From NCBI RefSeq assembly GCF_001931485.1, contig NZ_MSDV01000078.1:62001-126000 (forward strand): a stretch of DNA of 64,000 bases. The letters are read 5' to 3'. Every line of letters begins with the position of its first letter. The first letter of the stretch is position 1. Made by a program: the position numbers and the translations under genes. This document shows positions 10,040 to 18,362 of the stretch, piece by piece. The DNA is from Burkholderia sp. SRS-W-2-2016 (GTDB lineage: Bacteria; Pseudomonadota; Gammaproteobacteria; Burkholderiales; Burkholderiaceae). The notes beneath the pieces are model-generated. The model was given only the letters and a program-made list of their open reading frames with translations, was not told the DNA's origin and searched no databases.

Positions 10040-11154
10040 GCCGGCACACCCGCTACGTTGGCGATGAGCCCGTCGCGCACGAGCTGGAAGGACTGCTTCC
10101 AGCTCCCGCGGCCGAGCGTGTTGGTGACCGAGCGCACGAACCACAGACCGTCGTGCGCGAGTCCCGCTCCGCGCACGCCGACGAGCGCGCGGGCGTCGAG
10201 CGGCTGACCATAGCGGGTCAGGTCCAGCGTGCCCGATGCCGTCACAGGCTCGGTTCCGGCGCGGCCCGCGAGCAGCGCCACCATCACCTCCGGCATCTTC
10301 ATCCTGGCGGTCTCCAGCAGCTTCATCCTGGTGGGAACGAGCGGACGCGACGAAAGCGGCGGCTTGAGCAGGCCGATATCCGGCACGGGAACGGGGACCG
10401 CAAAACCCGCCACCGTGACGAACGCATACGGCAGCGTGGCCGCATTGCCGTCCGCGGTGAACGAAAGGCTCTCGACGTTGGACGCGTGGTCCATGTCGAT
10501 CGTGACCGCCGGCTGCGGCACGCCGACCCGGACCTGCGGCCCCCAGTACGCGGTATTCATGCCGGGCACGGGGCCCGCCGTCACATAGAACTCGTAGCCC
10601 GCGTCCTTCGCCAGCTTCTCCACGTATTCGAGGTCGGTGCCCTGCTGTTGCGCGTAGTGGTCCGCCGGCACGCTGGGCGACTCGAAGATCGCGGGGACCG
10701 GAATCGGCGCGATCCCGAACATCGCATACCTGGCCACGATCAGCGCCACGCGCGCGAACGACGGCATCGCGGGGTACGGCATGCCGTCGTTCGCGAACAG
10801 GTTCATGTAGCCGGTGACGTCCTCGCCCGTGATCGTGAGGCGGTTCTCGCCCGGGCGCGGCGACGCGGCCACGTCCTGCCGCTTGATGGGGCCGTCGATC
10901 AGCACCTTCGGCACGCCGTTTAGCGTCGCGAGCAGGATCACGCGGATGAGCGGATCGAAGAAACCCGAAGGCAGCAGCGTCTTCGCGATCGACGAAGTCT
11001 TCGAGTAGGTGAAGACGACCTGGAAGCCCGAGCGCTGACCGACGGCGATGGTGACCTGCGCGCTCTCCAGCGCATCGATCACCTCGCGCGGCGCGGGCGC
11101 CACCGCGACGGGCCCCATCAACAACGTGAGCGTGACACCTTTAAGCGTTGCCAT
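10036..11154 (-). CDS. eCIS hub protein (gpD/gp27-like)
   Basis: A 372-aa hub protein, equivalent to the N-terminal half of VgrG or to gp27/gpD. Signs are the early 'SAQVTIAVGQRSGFQVVFTYSKTS' strand pair, 'LTITGEDVTGYMNLF' and the family motif 'YAQQQGTDLEYVEKLAKDAGYEFYV', followed by a C-terminal 'GLWFVRSVTNTLGRGSWKQSFQLVRDGL' block typical of late-control gpD-like hubs. ATG 11154 gives a 14-base overlap with the LysM gene, one of only two junctions in this stretch that are not NTGA. Function as the central trimer connecting spike and tube follows from the family. Confidence 0.85.
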   Translation of the reverse strand: MATLKGVTLTLLMGPVAVAPAPREVIDALESAQVTIAVGQRSGFQVVFTYSKTSSIAKTLLPSGFFDPLIRVILLATLNGVPKVLIDGPIKRQDVAASPRPGENRLTITGEDVTGYMNLFANDGMPYPAMPSFARVALIVARYAMFGIAPIPVPAIFESPSVPADHYAQQQGTDLEYVEKLAKDAGYEFYVTAGPVPGMNTAYWGPQVRVGVPQPAVTIDMDHASNVESLSFTADGNAATLPYAFVTVAGFAVPVPVPDIGLLKPPLSSRPLVPTRMKLLETARMKMPEVMVALLAGRAGTEPVTASGTLDLTRYGQPLDARALVGVRGAGLAHDGLWFVRSVTNTLGRGSWKQSFQLVRDGLIANVAGVPA

Positions 11155-11461
11155 CGCTGGCCACCTCGAGCGGTAACGGAATGACGAGCAGGCGGCCCTC
11201 CGGCTTCGTGGCCTCGGCGGGCTCGGCATCGCCGTTGGCGTCGCAGATCCGCCAGTACTGCTCGGGATCGCCGTAGGCCTGCGCCGCCACATCGTCGATG
11301 CGCAGGTTCGATTCGGGACGGATGCGCTCGAGCGCGCGATAGCGCTCCATCGCGGGAATGATGCGGCGAGCCACGTAAGGCGTCTGCGTGCCGTCGGGCG
11401 CCGTGTGGATCGCGAGCGGCACGTTGCGATAGCGGCTGTTGGGTGAGAAGTCGTCGCTCAT
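11141..11461 (-). CDS. eCIS LysM/tail-X-type protein
   Basis: A small 106-aa protein with a LysM/gpX-like core: 'RIDDVAAQAYGDPEQYWRICDANG...PEGRLLVIPLP', where a hydrophobic helix, the AYGDP turn and the final 'LxIPLP' strand are characteristic. In Afp7 and Pvc7 this domain is the C-terminal part of a longer protein; here it is a separate gene following the Pvc7-type N-terminal domain with an ATGA overlap. It probably helps anchor the first tube ring to the hub. Confidence 0.8.
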   Translation of the reverse strand: MSDDFSPNSRYRNVPLAIHTAPDGTQTPYVARRIIPAMERYRALERIRPESNLRIDDVAAQAYGDPEQYWRICDANGDAEPAEATKPEGRLLVIPLPLEVASDGNA

Positions 11462-12114
11462 GGCGCCCGGTCCAGTCCGAGAGACTGCACATTCGCGGGC
11501 TTGCGCGCGGCGAGTCTCTCGCGGCGCCGCAAGGCCGTCATGAAGAGTTCGGCGCCTTTCGTGCCGTACGACAGGTCGTCGATCGAGAGAATCCGTAGAC
11601 CGATGCTCACGCGTGCGCGTATCGGATTGAGCTGCGGATCGAACGCTTCCTCGACGACCGAAAGATCCGTGATCCGCACGGGCAGCGCACGGTTCCTGCC
11701 CAGCACCAGCAGCACGAGCGGCGAAGGCAGCGGCAGCACTTCGAGCGTGCCCGATGCGGCCAGCCGGTTCGCGGCATCGAGGTCATCGGCGCGCGGCGTG
11801 ACGATGGTCTCCAGGTCCGCAAGTTCGGGCGCGATGCCATCGCTCACCGTCTCGGGATTGCGCTGCGGATGTTCGAGGCGGTCCGCCGCATCGAGTTCGA
11901 TTTCGAGCTTGAGCGTTTCCACGGGCGGCCCCACGAGCCGCAGCGCCTCCACTCGGTCGCCCGATTCCACCTTCGCGGCACGCGGCGCGAGCGAGCGTGT
12001 CAGCGTGTCGGGGTTGTACTGAAACGCGACCGTGCGGAGCACGGCCTTGCCGTCGGCGTCCATCAGGATGAAGCCGCCGGCGAGGGTTTTGGGAGAGCGC
12101 GGGATGGCCGTCAC
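11458..12114 (-). CDS. eCIS tube-initiator protein (Pvc7/CIS_tube N-terminal type)
   Basis: The 218-aa protein contains the signature 'VAFQYNPDTLTRSLAPRAA' near residue 30 and 'LKLEIELDAADR' near residue 70, matching the N-terminal domain of Pvc7/Afp7, which sits between hub and inner tube. The start is GTG 12114, overlapping the DUF4157 stop as GTGA. It lacks the LysM part of Pvc7, which is encoded by the next gene, so the family's usual two-domain protein is split here. Confidence 0.82.
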   Translation of the reverse strand: MTAIPRSPKTLAGGFILMDADGKAVLRTVAFQYNPDTLTRSLAPRAAKVESGDRVEALRLVGPPVETLKLEIELDAADRLEHPQRNPETVSDGIAPELADLETIVTPRADDLDAANRLAASGTLEVLPLPSPLVLLVLGRNRALPVRITDLSVVEEAFDPQLNPIRARVSIGLRILSIDDLSYGTKGAELFMTALRRRERLAARKPANVQSLGLDRAP

Positions 12115-15100
12115 GATACCTCCGTCGTCTTGCCTTCGGACTTGCCCTTGCCGATGAGGTCTCTGACGATATCCATCGGGTCGATTTCCTTAGGCTCGAG
12201 CGCGATCTGCGAGACATCGGGCCACGTGATCTCGCCGGCCTTGCCGTAAGCGATCTTGCCGAGCGTGAGCTTGAGCTCGGGGCCGATCTGCTTCTGTATC
12301 TGCTTCGCGTTCCACGTCCATGTATGCGAGAGCGCGCCCCATGCGGCGTAGGCCTCGGCGACGAGATCCACGTTGAGCCTCGCGCTCATGTTGCCTTTCG
12401 CGTAGGCCTCGGCGGAGAACGTAAACGCCTGCGATGCATAAGCGGCGTCGAAGTCCACCGCGCCCTCGCCCTGGATCCGCAGCGCGGGCGTGATCTCAAC
12501 GCCGCCCTTGAGCCCGGCGGCCCCCGCCAGCGCCTCCGCGCCAAGGTAGGCGCCGAAGGTTCCCCAGATCTCGCCGTAGGCGGGAACGGAGAGCTTGCCC
12601 TTGAGCGACGCCTGCACATTCGGTTCGTCCTCGAGCGGATACAGCTCGCCCTTGAAGGTCAGGCCCTTCAGCCATACCGGACCCACGCCGTAGTTGAGGC
12701 CCGCCGAGGCCTTGATTTCACCGAACGCGTTGATGCCCGGAATCGGCGTGGGCACCGGGAACTTCACGCCGATGCCCTTGATGAAGGTGAGCTTGCCGCC
12801 GGTGGGCGCGGGCCACATCTTCGTGAGTGCGATGTCGGCAACGGCCACTTCCCCGCGTACCTTCACGCGGTTGTTGTGGGACAGCTCCAGGCCGAGCGTG
12901 GGACGGATGTCCTTCGTGACCTGATAGCCGATCTTGCCCTTGCCCGTCGTGTGCCCCTGTTCGTCGAATGCGAGATCGAGCTGGCCCGACGCCTTCTCCG
13001 TCTGCACGCTCACGGTTGCGCTGCCTGAGAACTTGCCCTCCGGATCGCCGTCCTTGCGGCTGTAGGTGACCTTCATCGTCGAGTCGAGCGAACGCCACTT
13101 GATGGCCGCATCGCCAGTGAGCTGCAGCACCTCGTTCTCGTAACCGCCGTTGAGCATGACCTTGTCCACTAACGGCAGCGGCTTTTCGACCGTGACGCCG
13201 CCGCGATACGCGAGCGGTCCGCCGTTCCAGCCCACGCGCAGGTTGAGCGTCGAGCTGCGCACCTGCGTGACGAGGCTGCCGTCGCCGAACGCATGCATGA
13301 CGCCCTGTTCTTCCCTGAACCCGAGGCGCACCGTGGTGGTCGAGTTCGGAATCGACGCGCTCGTCGCGGTCAGCGCACCCGCCCAGCCCTTGTCGGTGCG
13401 GTACGAGACTTCGCCCTTCGCATCCTTGATGCCCGGAATCTTTTGCGCGGGCGCGAGCGAGCCTTTCGCGACGAACGCGCCACCTTCCTCCGCGGCGTCG
13501 ATCGTGCCGAGGATCAGCGGCTTTGCCTGCGGGCCCAATTCCATGTCGAGCTTGCCCGACGGCTTGAACTTCATGAGGTCCAGACTCACGCTGCCGCTCG
13601 CGAAACGGAAAAACGACGACACGCGTTGCATGGCGGCGCTCGCGTTGATCGCCGCCGGGTCGATGGGCTGCACGAGCCTCAGCTCGTCCGGTCCGAAGGC
13701 AACCTTGAGATCGCCGAGGAAGCGCACCGACGGACTGATCACGCCTTCGCCAACAAACCCTTCTCCGCTCACATCGAGCCTGGTGAGCTTTCCCCTGCTG
13801 AGGTACGGATAGTAGAACGGAAGATCCTTGTTTCTGGACGGATCGAGTTTGAGCTGCCGTACCTCGCTCGCCGCCTCCTTCTCCGCCGCGGACGTGCCCG
13901 CCGACGGATCGGGTGTGTCGGGCCGGGCCCCCACGCTCGCCGAGAGCGTGATGTTGCGTTCGCCCTTGAGCATCGGTTTGGACAGGAGTTCCGCCTCGAT
14001 GGTGTCGACGCCCGCCGTGGCGCTGCTGCCCGCGCTGCGTTTGTACTGCACGAACCGCATGCCGGGGATGAGACGGCGCACGCTCGAATCGATCGGCGTT
14101 GCGTCGGTGCCGCGCACCCGGATGACTTCGCTCGCTCCGCCGGCCACCACTTGCACGGGCGTGCCCGTCCCCTTCGCCATGACCTCCTTCGAGCCCACGA
14201 CCTTCTTGTCGCGCAGCAGCTTCTCGACGAGATAGCTTGCATCCTCGCTGTCCTCGGGGACCCTGGCCTCCTTGAAGCGGATCTGCAACTGCACGACGTG
14301 CGTGCGGTTGGGTTCGAGGATGCGGCGTACTTCGCCGATCAACGCGGTATAGGTATCGCGTCCCGACGCCTGGTTCTTGTCGGACAGGAGCAACTGCAGG
14401 TTACCCGGCACGCTCGTGCCGCCGACCTGCTTTTCGACCACGTGGTCGATGTCGCATCCCGCGCTGGTAAGCGTGCCCTTCGCGAGGCCGTCCACAAGCT
14501 TCTTCACGTCGGCCTGTCCGACCACCGCGTTGACCTCGGGATCGGACCCGGCGGTGTCGCGCAGGCCCTTGGCGAGGCCTGTCAGACTGGTGAATCCATA
14601 GTTGTTGAGCCAGATGTTCTTGTACTTCTCGCCCGGCTTCTCCATGTACGCCTTGATCGACTCGGCCGCCGCGTAGTTCTTGCCGTCGAAGACCGGCGAG
14701 AAAACGAGGCGGCCGCCCGACGCCATCGCGGTGTAGCCCTCCTGCACCCATGCGCCCTTGCCTTTCACGCGCGGCAACCTGAACTGCGGAACGGTCACGA
14801 CGAGCACCGTCGCATTGCGCCCGGCCGGGGTTTCCTCGATCACCTCCACGTCGGCGGGCAGGTCCGGGTTGGATCCGGCGGGCGCCGCGGGTGTCCTCGC
14901 ATCCGCCGCGGCGGGCGTCTTCGCGCCCGCTGCAGCCGGCGTATCGCCGTTCGCGCGGAATACCGCGGGTGTGCCGACGCGCGTGAGCGCGCCGACATGG
15001 CGGCCCGCGGTCACGTCGAGCGCCGCGCGATCGGCCTGCGCCTCGAGTTCGGCGTCGGCGTGCGCGGGCAGCGGGCCGTCCGCCTTCATCTGGACGCCTC

Positions 15101-15479
15101 GTTGCTGCACGCTGTGGGCGAGCTCGTGCGCGATCAGCGCCTGGCCCGCGACCGACGCCGGCCGGTACGCGCCTTCGCCGAACACGAGATGGTCGCCCGC
15201 GGCGTAGGCGCGCGCGCCGAGCGCGCGGGCATCGTCGTGAGCGCGCGCATCGTCGTGCACACGGATGCCCGAGAAGTCGCGAGCGAAACCGGTCTCCATC
15301 GCGGTGCGCGTGCCTGCATCGAGCATGTGGCCACCGTCGGCGACGGGCGGCGCCATCACGCTGCCGCTATTGCCGAATGTCGAACGCCGTTGCGCGATCA
15401 CGGGACGCGGCTCGTTGCGCGGGGCAGGGCGGCGCGCGGGCGTACTGTGCGGGCGCACTTGCAGCGCTGACGACCTCAT
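12111..15479 (-). CDS. eCIS DUF4157 protein with embedded HNH-like motif, candidate cargo
   Basis: This 1122-aa protein starts with a DUF4157 domain (residues about 50-155) that has 'DFSGIRVHDDARA' and the metalloprotease-like HELAH at 118-122 with 'LEAQADRAA' at 145-153 as possible third-ligand region. DUF4157 proteins are the most constant companions of eCIS loci and are often toxins or cargo adaptors. An Ala/Thr/Pro linker follows (175-205). Residues 341-373 read GCDIDHVVEKQVGG...NLQLL...KN..SG, an HNH/beta-beta-alpha-metal nuclease-like pattern (D345, H346, N360, N369). The rest (about 560-1110) is long, beta-rich and Gly-rich, ending in 'PKEIDPMDIVRDLIGKGKSEGK'. No signal peptide or membrane segment is seen. 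Cargo or effector status is inference. Confidence 0.8.
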   Translation of the reverse strand: MRSSALQVRPHSTPARRPAPRNEPRPVIAQRRSTFGNSGSVMAPPVADGGHMLDAGTRTAMETGFARDFSGIRVHDDARAHDDARALGARAYAAGDHLVFGEGAYRPASVAGQALIAHELAHSVQQRGVQMKADGPLPAHADAELEAQADRAALDVTAGRHVGALTRVGTPAVFRANGDTPAAAGAKTPAAADARTPAAPAGSNPDLPADVEVIEETPAGRNATVLVVTVPQFRLPRVKGKGAWVQEGYTAMASGGRLVFSPVFDGKNYAAAESIKAYMEKPGEKYKNIWLNNYGFTSLTGLAKGLRDTAGSDPEVNAVVGQADVKKLVDGLAKGTLTSAGCDIDHVVEKQVGGTSVPGNLQLLLSDKNQASGRDTYTALIGEVRRILEPNRTHVVQLQIRFKEARVPEDSEDASYLVEKLLRDKKVVGSKEVMAKGTGTPVQVVAGGASEVIRVRGTDATPIDSSVRRLIPGMRFVQYKRSAGSSATAGVDTIEAELLSKPMLKGERNITLSASVGARPDTPDPSAGTSAAEKEAASEVRQLKLDPSRNKDLPFYYPYLSRGKLTRLDVSGEGFVGEGVISPSVRFLGDLKVAFGPDELRLVQPIDPAAINASAAMQRVSSFFRFASGSVSLDLMKFKPSGKLDMELGPQAKPLILGTIDAAEEGGAFVAKGSLAPAQKIPGIKDAKGEVSYRTDKGWAGALTATSASIPNSTTTVRLGFREEQGVMHAFGDGSLVTQVRSSTLNLRVGWNGGPLAYRGGVTVEKPLPLVDKVMLNGGYENEVLQLTGDAAIKWRSLDSTMKVTYSRKDGDPEGKFSGSATVSVQTEKASGQLDLAFDEQGHTTGKGKIGYQVTKDIRPTLGLELSHNNRVKVRGEVAVADIALTKMWPAPTGGKLTFIKGIGVKFPVPTPIPGINAFGEIKASAGLNYGVGPVWLKGLTFKGELYPLEDEPNVQASLKGKLSVPAYGEIWGTFGAYLGAEALAGAAGLKGGVEITPALRIQGEGAVDFDAAYASQAFTFSAEAYAKGNMSARLNVDLVAEAYAAWGALSHTWTWNAKQIQKQIGPELKLTLGKIAYGKAGEITWPDVSQIALEPKEIDPMDIVRDLIGKGKSEGKTTEVS

Positions 15480-15715
15480 CGCGGCGACTCCAGCTTCGCC
15501 GCCACCGCTTCCCGCACGGCCATCGAGAGCCGGTCGGCCGGCATGCGCGATGAGCGCGAAAGCGGCGCGCCGTCACGCACGGCGGCAAACGCCTGTTCGA
15601 GCGCCGGCAGCAGCGCATCGGCGAGTCGCCGCGCCTCCAGACCCGACGCACTGCTGATCGTCACGCGCCGCACTTTCACCGACAAGGACGGCGAGCGCAG
15701 TATCAACTCGTTCAT
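15476..15715 (-). CDS. eCIS-linked 79-aa protein of unknown function
   Basis: A 79-aa protein beginning MNELILRSPSLSVKVRRVTI and ending AVREAVAAKLESPR. It has an N-terminal beta-strand pair and a C-terminal amphipathic helix 'MPADRLSMAVREAVAAKLE'. Both ends overlap neighbours by ATGA (ATPase upstream, DUF4157 gene downstream), which strongly supports it as a real gene. I do not recognise a family. Its position next to the DUF4157 gene suggests a chaperone or loading adaptor, but nothing in the sequence proves this. Confidence 0.7.
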   Translation of the reverse strand: MNELILRSPSLSVKVRRVTISSASGLEARRLADALLPALEQAFAAVRDGAPLSRSSRMPADRLSMAVREAVAAKLESPR

Positions 15716-17643
15716 GCGGCGGCCTCCAGGTTGAACACGGGCATCGGCTGGTCGTGCTTGCGCAATTCGTCGGCAAGCTCGGCCGCGATGCGCCGCGCGT
15801 CGATTACTCCGCCACCGTCCGCCGCGAGGAAGGCCGCCCCCAGCGCAACGTTGCGGATACTGCCGCCGCTCAGAGGCAACGAGGCGAGCACGCGCCAGTC
15901 GATCGAGCCCAGCGGCGCGCCGCACGGGAACGCCTGCTGCCACAGGCGCAGCCTCTCGTCCTGCGACGGCATCGGGAAATCGACCACGAAGCGGAAGCGG
16001 CGCAAAAACGCAGGATCGATTGCATGCCGCATGTTGGTCGTGACCACGGTGAAGCCGCGGAACGATTCGATCCGCTGCAGCAGGTCCCCGATCTCCGCGT
16101 TGACATGGCGATCGGTCGCGTTGCCCACGGTGCCGCGCGCGCCCCAGATCGCGTCGCCTTCGTTCCATACCATGACGGCGCCGCAGCGTTCGGCCATGCG
16201 AAAGGCGGCGGCAATATTCTTCGAGGTCTCACCGATGTACTTGCTGATCAGCTGGCTGAGATCGATGACCATCACGCGCAGGTCGAGCGAGGAGGCGAGC
16301 ACCTCGGCGGACATGGTCTTGCCGGTGCCGCTCGGGCCGGCGAAGAGCGCGGCCACGCCGCGGCCGCGGCCGCCCATGCGCTCGCCGAAGCCCCATTCGT
16401 CGAGCACCGTGGTCGCGTGCCGCACGTGCATCTCGACGCGGTGCAGCGCCGACTCGACGGGCGGCGGCAACACGAGGTCGCTCCAGCGGAACACCGGCTC
16501 GGCGATCGCCACGCCCGGCGGCATCGCGCCGCTCGCCACGCGGCCCGCGGCATGCCACAACGATCGCGCCGCTTCGCTACCGTCAGCCGCCTGCTCGATG
16601 GCGGGCGCCATGCGCATGCACAACGCGTCGATCTCGTCGGGCCGCAGCGCGAACTGCGCGGCGACGCGCGCGAGCCCGGGCCCCAGCTTCGCCGCCGGGG
16701 CGCCACCGAGCGCGCGCTGCCAGCGATCGAGCGAGGCGCCCGGACCGTCGGGTCCCGCGCCGATGTCGCGCACGCGCCGCCGCATCGGCGCGGACAGGCG
16801 CGCGCCCGCGATAATCACGTGGCCCGCCGTGCGGTCGATGAACTCGGCGACCGGTCCCGCGGCGCCAGCATCGGCAATCACGATGAGCGCGGCCCCGTCG
16901 AGTGCCGCGTCGCGGCTCCAATGGCGCGCGAGGCGATCGCGCGCCACGGCCTCCTGCGGGATCTCGTCGCCCGCGAGCATGTACGGCACGAGGCCGAGCG
17001 CCTGCAGGCACGCGGCGATCGTCGCGATATCGCCGCTCTCGATACAGCCCACCGGCGAAAGCCCGTCCCCGCCCCGCGCGCCGAGCGTCTCCCGCAACTC
17101 GCGCACAACGTCCTCGCGCGCGAGCGCGGGGTTCACAGGCACGCGGGCGATGCGCGCCTCGACCTCGGGCTCGCACGGCGGCGCGCCGCACAGGCGGTCC
17201 AGCACCGCCTCGCGCAGCCATATGCGCGATTCAATTCTGGGCATCTCTTCCTCGAGCGCGACGAAGCCGAAACGGCGCAAGCTCGCATGGGCCGACAGCA
17301 AACCGGCGTGCAAACCCGGCACGAGGCGCTGCGCGAGCCATAGCGGCACGCCGGGCACGCCGCCGGGACAGGCCTGCGCGACGCCGCGCGCGACGCGCTC
17401 GGACAACGCGGCCGCAAACAGCAGCAGTACGAGGCCCGCCTCGGCGGGATCGAGCATGAAGCCTTCGACGATGCGCCGCATGACGCCTCGCGTATCGCCA
17501 CGCTCGAGCGCATGCGCAAGCGCCGTGAGCGCCGCGCCCTCGTCGGGTCGCCCGAGCGAGCGCAGCGCATCGAGCGCCGCCGTCTCGGCGAGCGCGAGGA
17601 GCGGTTCCTGTCCGGCTGGCACACGAGGTGAGGTCGCGTTCAT
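15712..17643 (-). CDS. eCIS AAA+ ATPase with altered Walker B
   Basis: The start at ATG 17643 (ATGA overlap) gives 643 aa, about the length of Afp15/Pvc15-type ATPases. The N-terminal 350 residues are an Ala/Arg-rich family-specific region. The AAA+ core has Walker A GPSGTGKT at 436-443, 'SQLISKYIGETSKNI' after it, sensor-1 'VVTTNMRHAIDPAF' and the arginine-finger motif LRRFRF. The Walker B strand reads VMVWNEGDAIW: Asn494 replaces the usual Asp of hhhhDE, while Glu495 is kept. The ATPase is thought to help particle assembly or cargo loading; the Asn may reduce Mg-ATP turnover. Sequence context leaves no doubt about the family. Confidence 0.88.
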   Translation of the reverse strand: MNATSPRVPAGQEPLLALAETAALDALRSLGRPDEGAALTALAHALERGDTRGVMRRIVEGFMLDPAEAGLVLLLFAAALSERVARGVAQACPGGVPGVPLWLAQRLVPGLHAGLLSAHASLRRFGFVALEEEMPRIESRIWLREAVLDRLCGAPPCEPEVEARIARVPVNPALAREDVVRELRETLGARGGDGLSPVGCIESGDIATIAACLQALGLVPYMLAGDEIPQEAVARDRLARHWSRDAALDGAALIVIADAGAAGPVAEFIDRTAGHVIIAGARLSAPMRRRVRDIGAGPDGPGASLDRWQRALGGAPAAKLGPGLARVAAQFALRPDEIDALCMRMAPAIEQAADGSEAARSLWHAAGRVASGAMPPGVAIAEPVFRWSDLVLPPPVESALHRVEMHVRHATTVLDEWGFGERMGGRGRGVAALFAGPSGTGKTMSAEVLASSLDLRVMVIDLSQLISKYIGETSKNIAAAFRMAERCGAVMVWNEGDAIWGARGTVGNATDRHVNAEIGDLLQRIESFRGFTVVTTNMRHAIDPAFLRRFRFVVDFPMPSQDERLRLWQQAFPCGAPLGSIDWRVLASLPLSGGSIRNVALGAAFLAADGGGVIDARRIAAELADELRKHDQPMPVFNLEAAA

Positions 17644-18362
17644 GAGCTGAAAACGTTGCGGTCGTCGTTCGATGGATCGGCCTCGGGATCGGCAACCGGC
17701 CGCCCCGAGATGGAGACGCTTTGGACCTCCTTGAGCGGGGGATACGTTTCGTCGGTGTCGAGGAACACGGTCGTCACGACGTAGTACGCGCACGGCCGCA
17801 TCGGCGATTGCAGCGCGCCCCAGATCTTCGTGGACAGATCGACGTCGAGGGCCATCTGCGTGATGGTGATCGATTCGGGCTGGCTGGCCGGGTCCTGCAG
17901 CGGCTCCCCGGGAAGCGTGTCCGTGAGCTTCGACGGCACCAGGGGCACCGCGACCGCCGCAAGGATTTTCGCGATCATCGGCCGTGGAACGATGGCGTTG
18001 CGATGAAGCGCATTCATGCCGATACCGAGCACCGCTTCGCGCTCGAGATCGGCGCCGTACGCGCCTAGCATGTAATGCAGATCGAGCACCAGCGGCGCCT
18101 TTGCGAAACGCGCCCCCTGGCCGTCGATGTGCGGGTCGCACATGTTGCGCCACGCACCGTTCGTCGCGACGTGATGCAGGTACAGCACGAGCCCCGCCGA
18201 TTCCGCGGGCGCACTGCCGACCGGCGTTGACGCCGGACGCGGCGGCGGCTCGACCGACACCTTGGGCGGCGTCAGCGACGAGCCATAGACCGCCTTGAGC
18301 CGCCCCTCGATGATCGAACGCAGCACGAAGGTCGTCGCGGGGATGGCGAATTGCGCGCTCAT
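17640..18362 (-). CDS. eCIS Pvc16/Afp16-type tube and sheath terminator
   Basis: A 240-aa DUF4255 (Pvc16 N-terminal) protein, the ring that ends tube and sheath growth. The core 'SAGLVLYLHHVATNGAWRNM' and 'LVLDLHYMLGAYGADLEREAVLGIGMNALHRNAIVPRPMI' is the conserved block of the family, followed by 'MALDVDLSTKIWGALQSPMRPCAYYVVTTVFLD'. ATG 18362 overlaps the Pro-rich gene stop as ATGA, and its own stop overlaps the ATPase start. The order terminator then ATPase is shared with many eCIS loci. Confidence 0.88.
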   Translation of the reverse strand: MSAQFAIPATTFVLRSIIEGRLKAVYGSSLTPPKVSVEPPPRPASTPVGSAPAESAGLVLYLHHVATNGAWRNMCDPHIDGQGARFAKAPLVLDLHYMLGAYGADLEREAVLGIGMNALHRNAIVPRPMIAKILAAVAVPLVPSKLTDTLPGEPLQDPASQPESITITQMALDVDLSTKIWGALQSPMRPCAYYVVTTVFLDTDETYPPLKEVQSVSISGRPVADPEADPSNDDRNVFSS

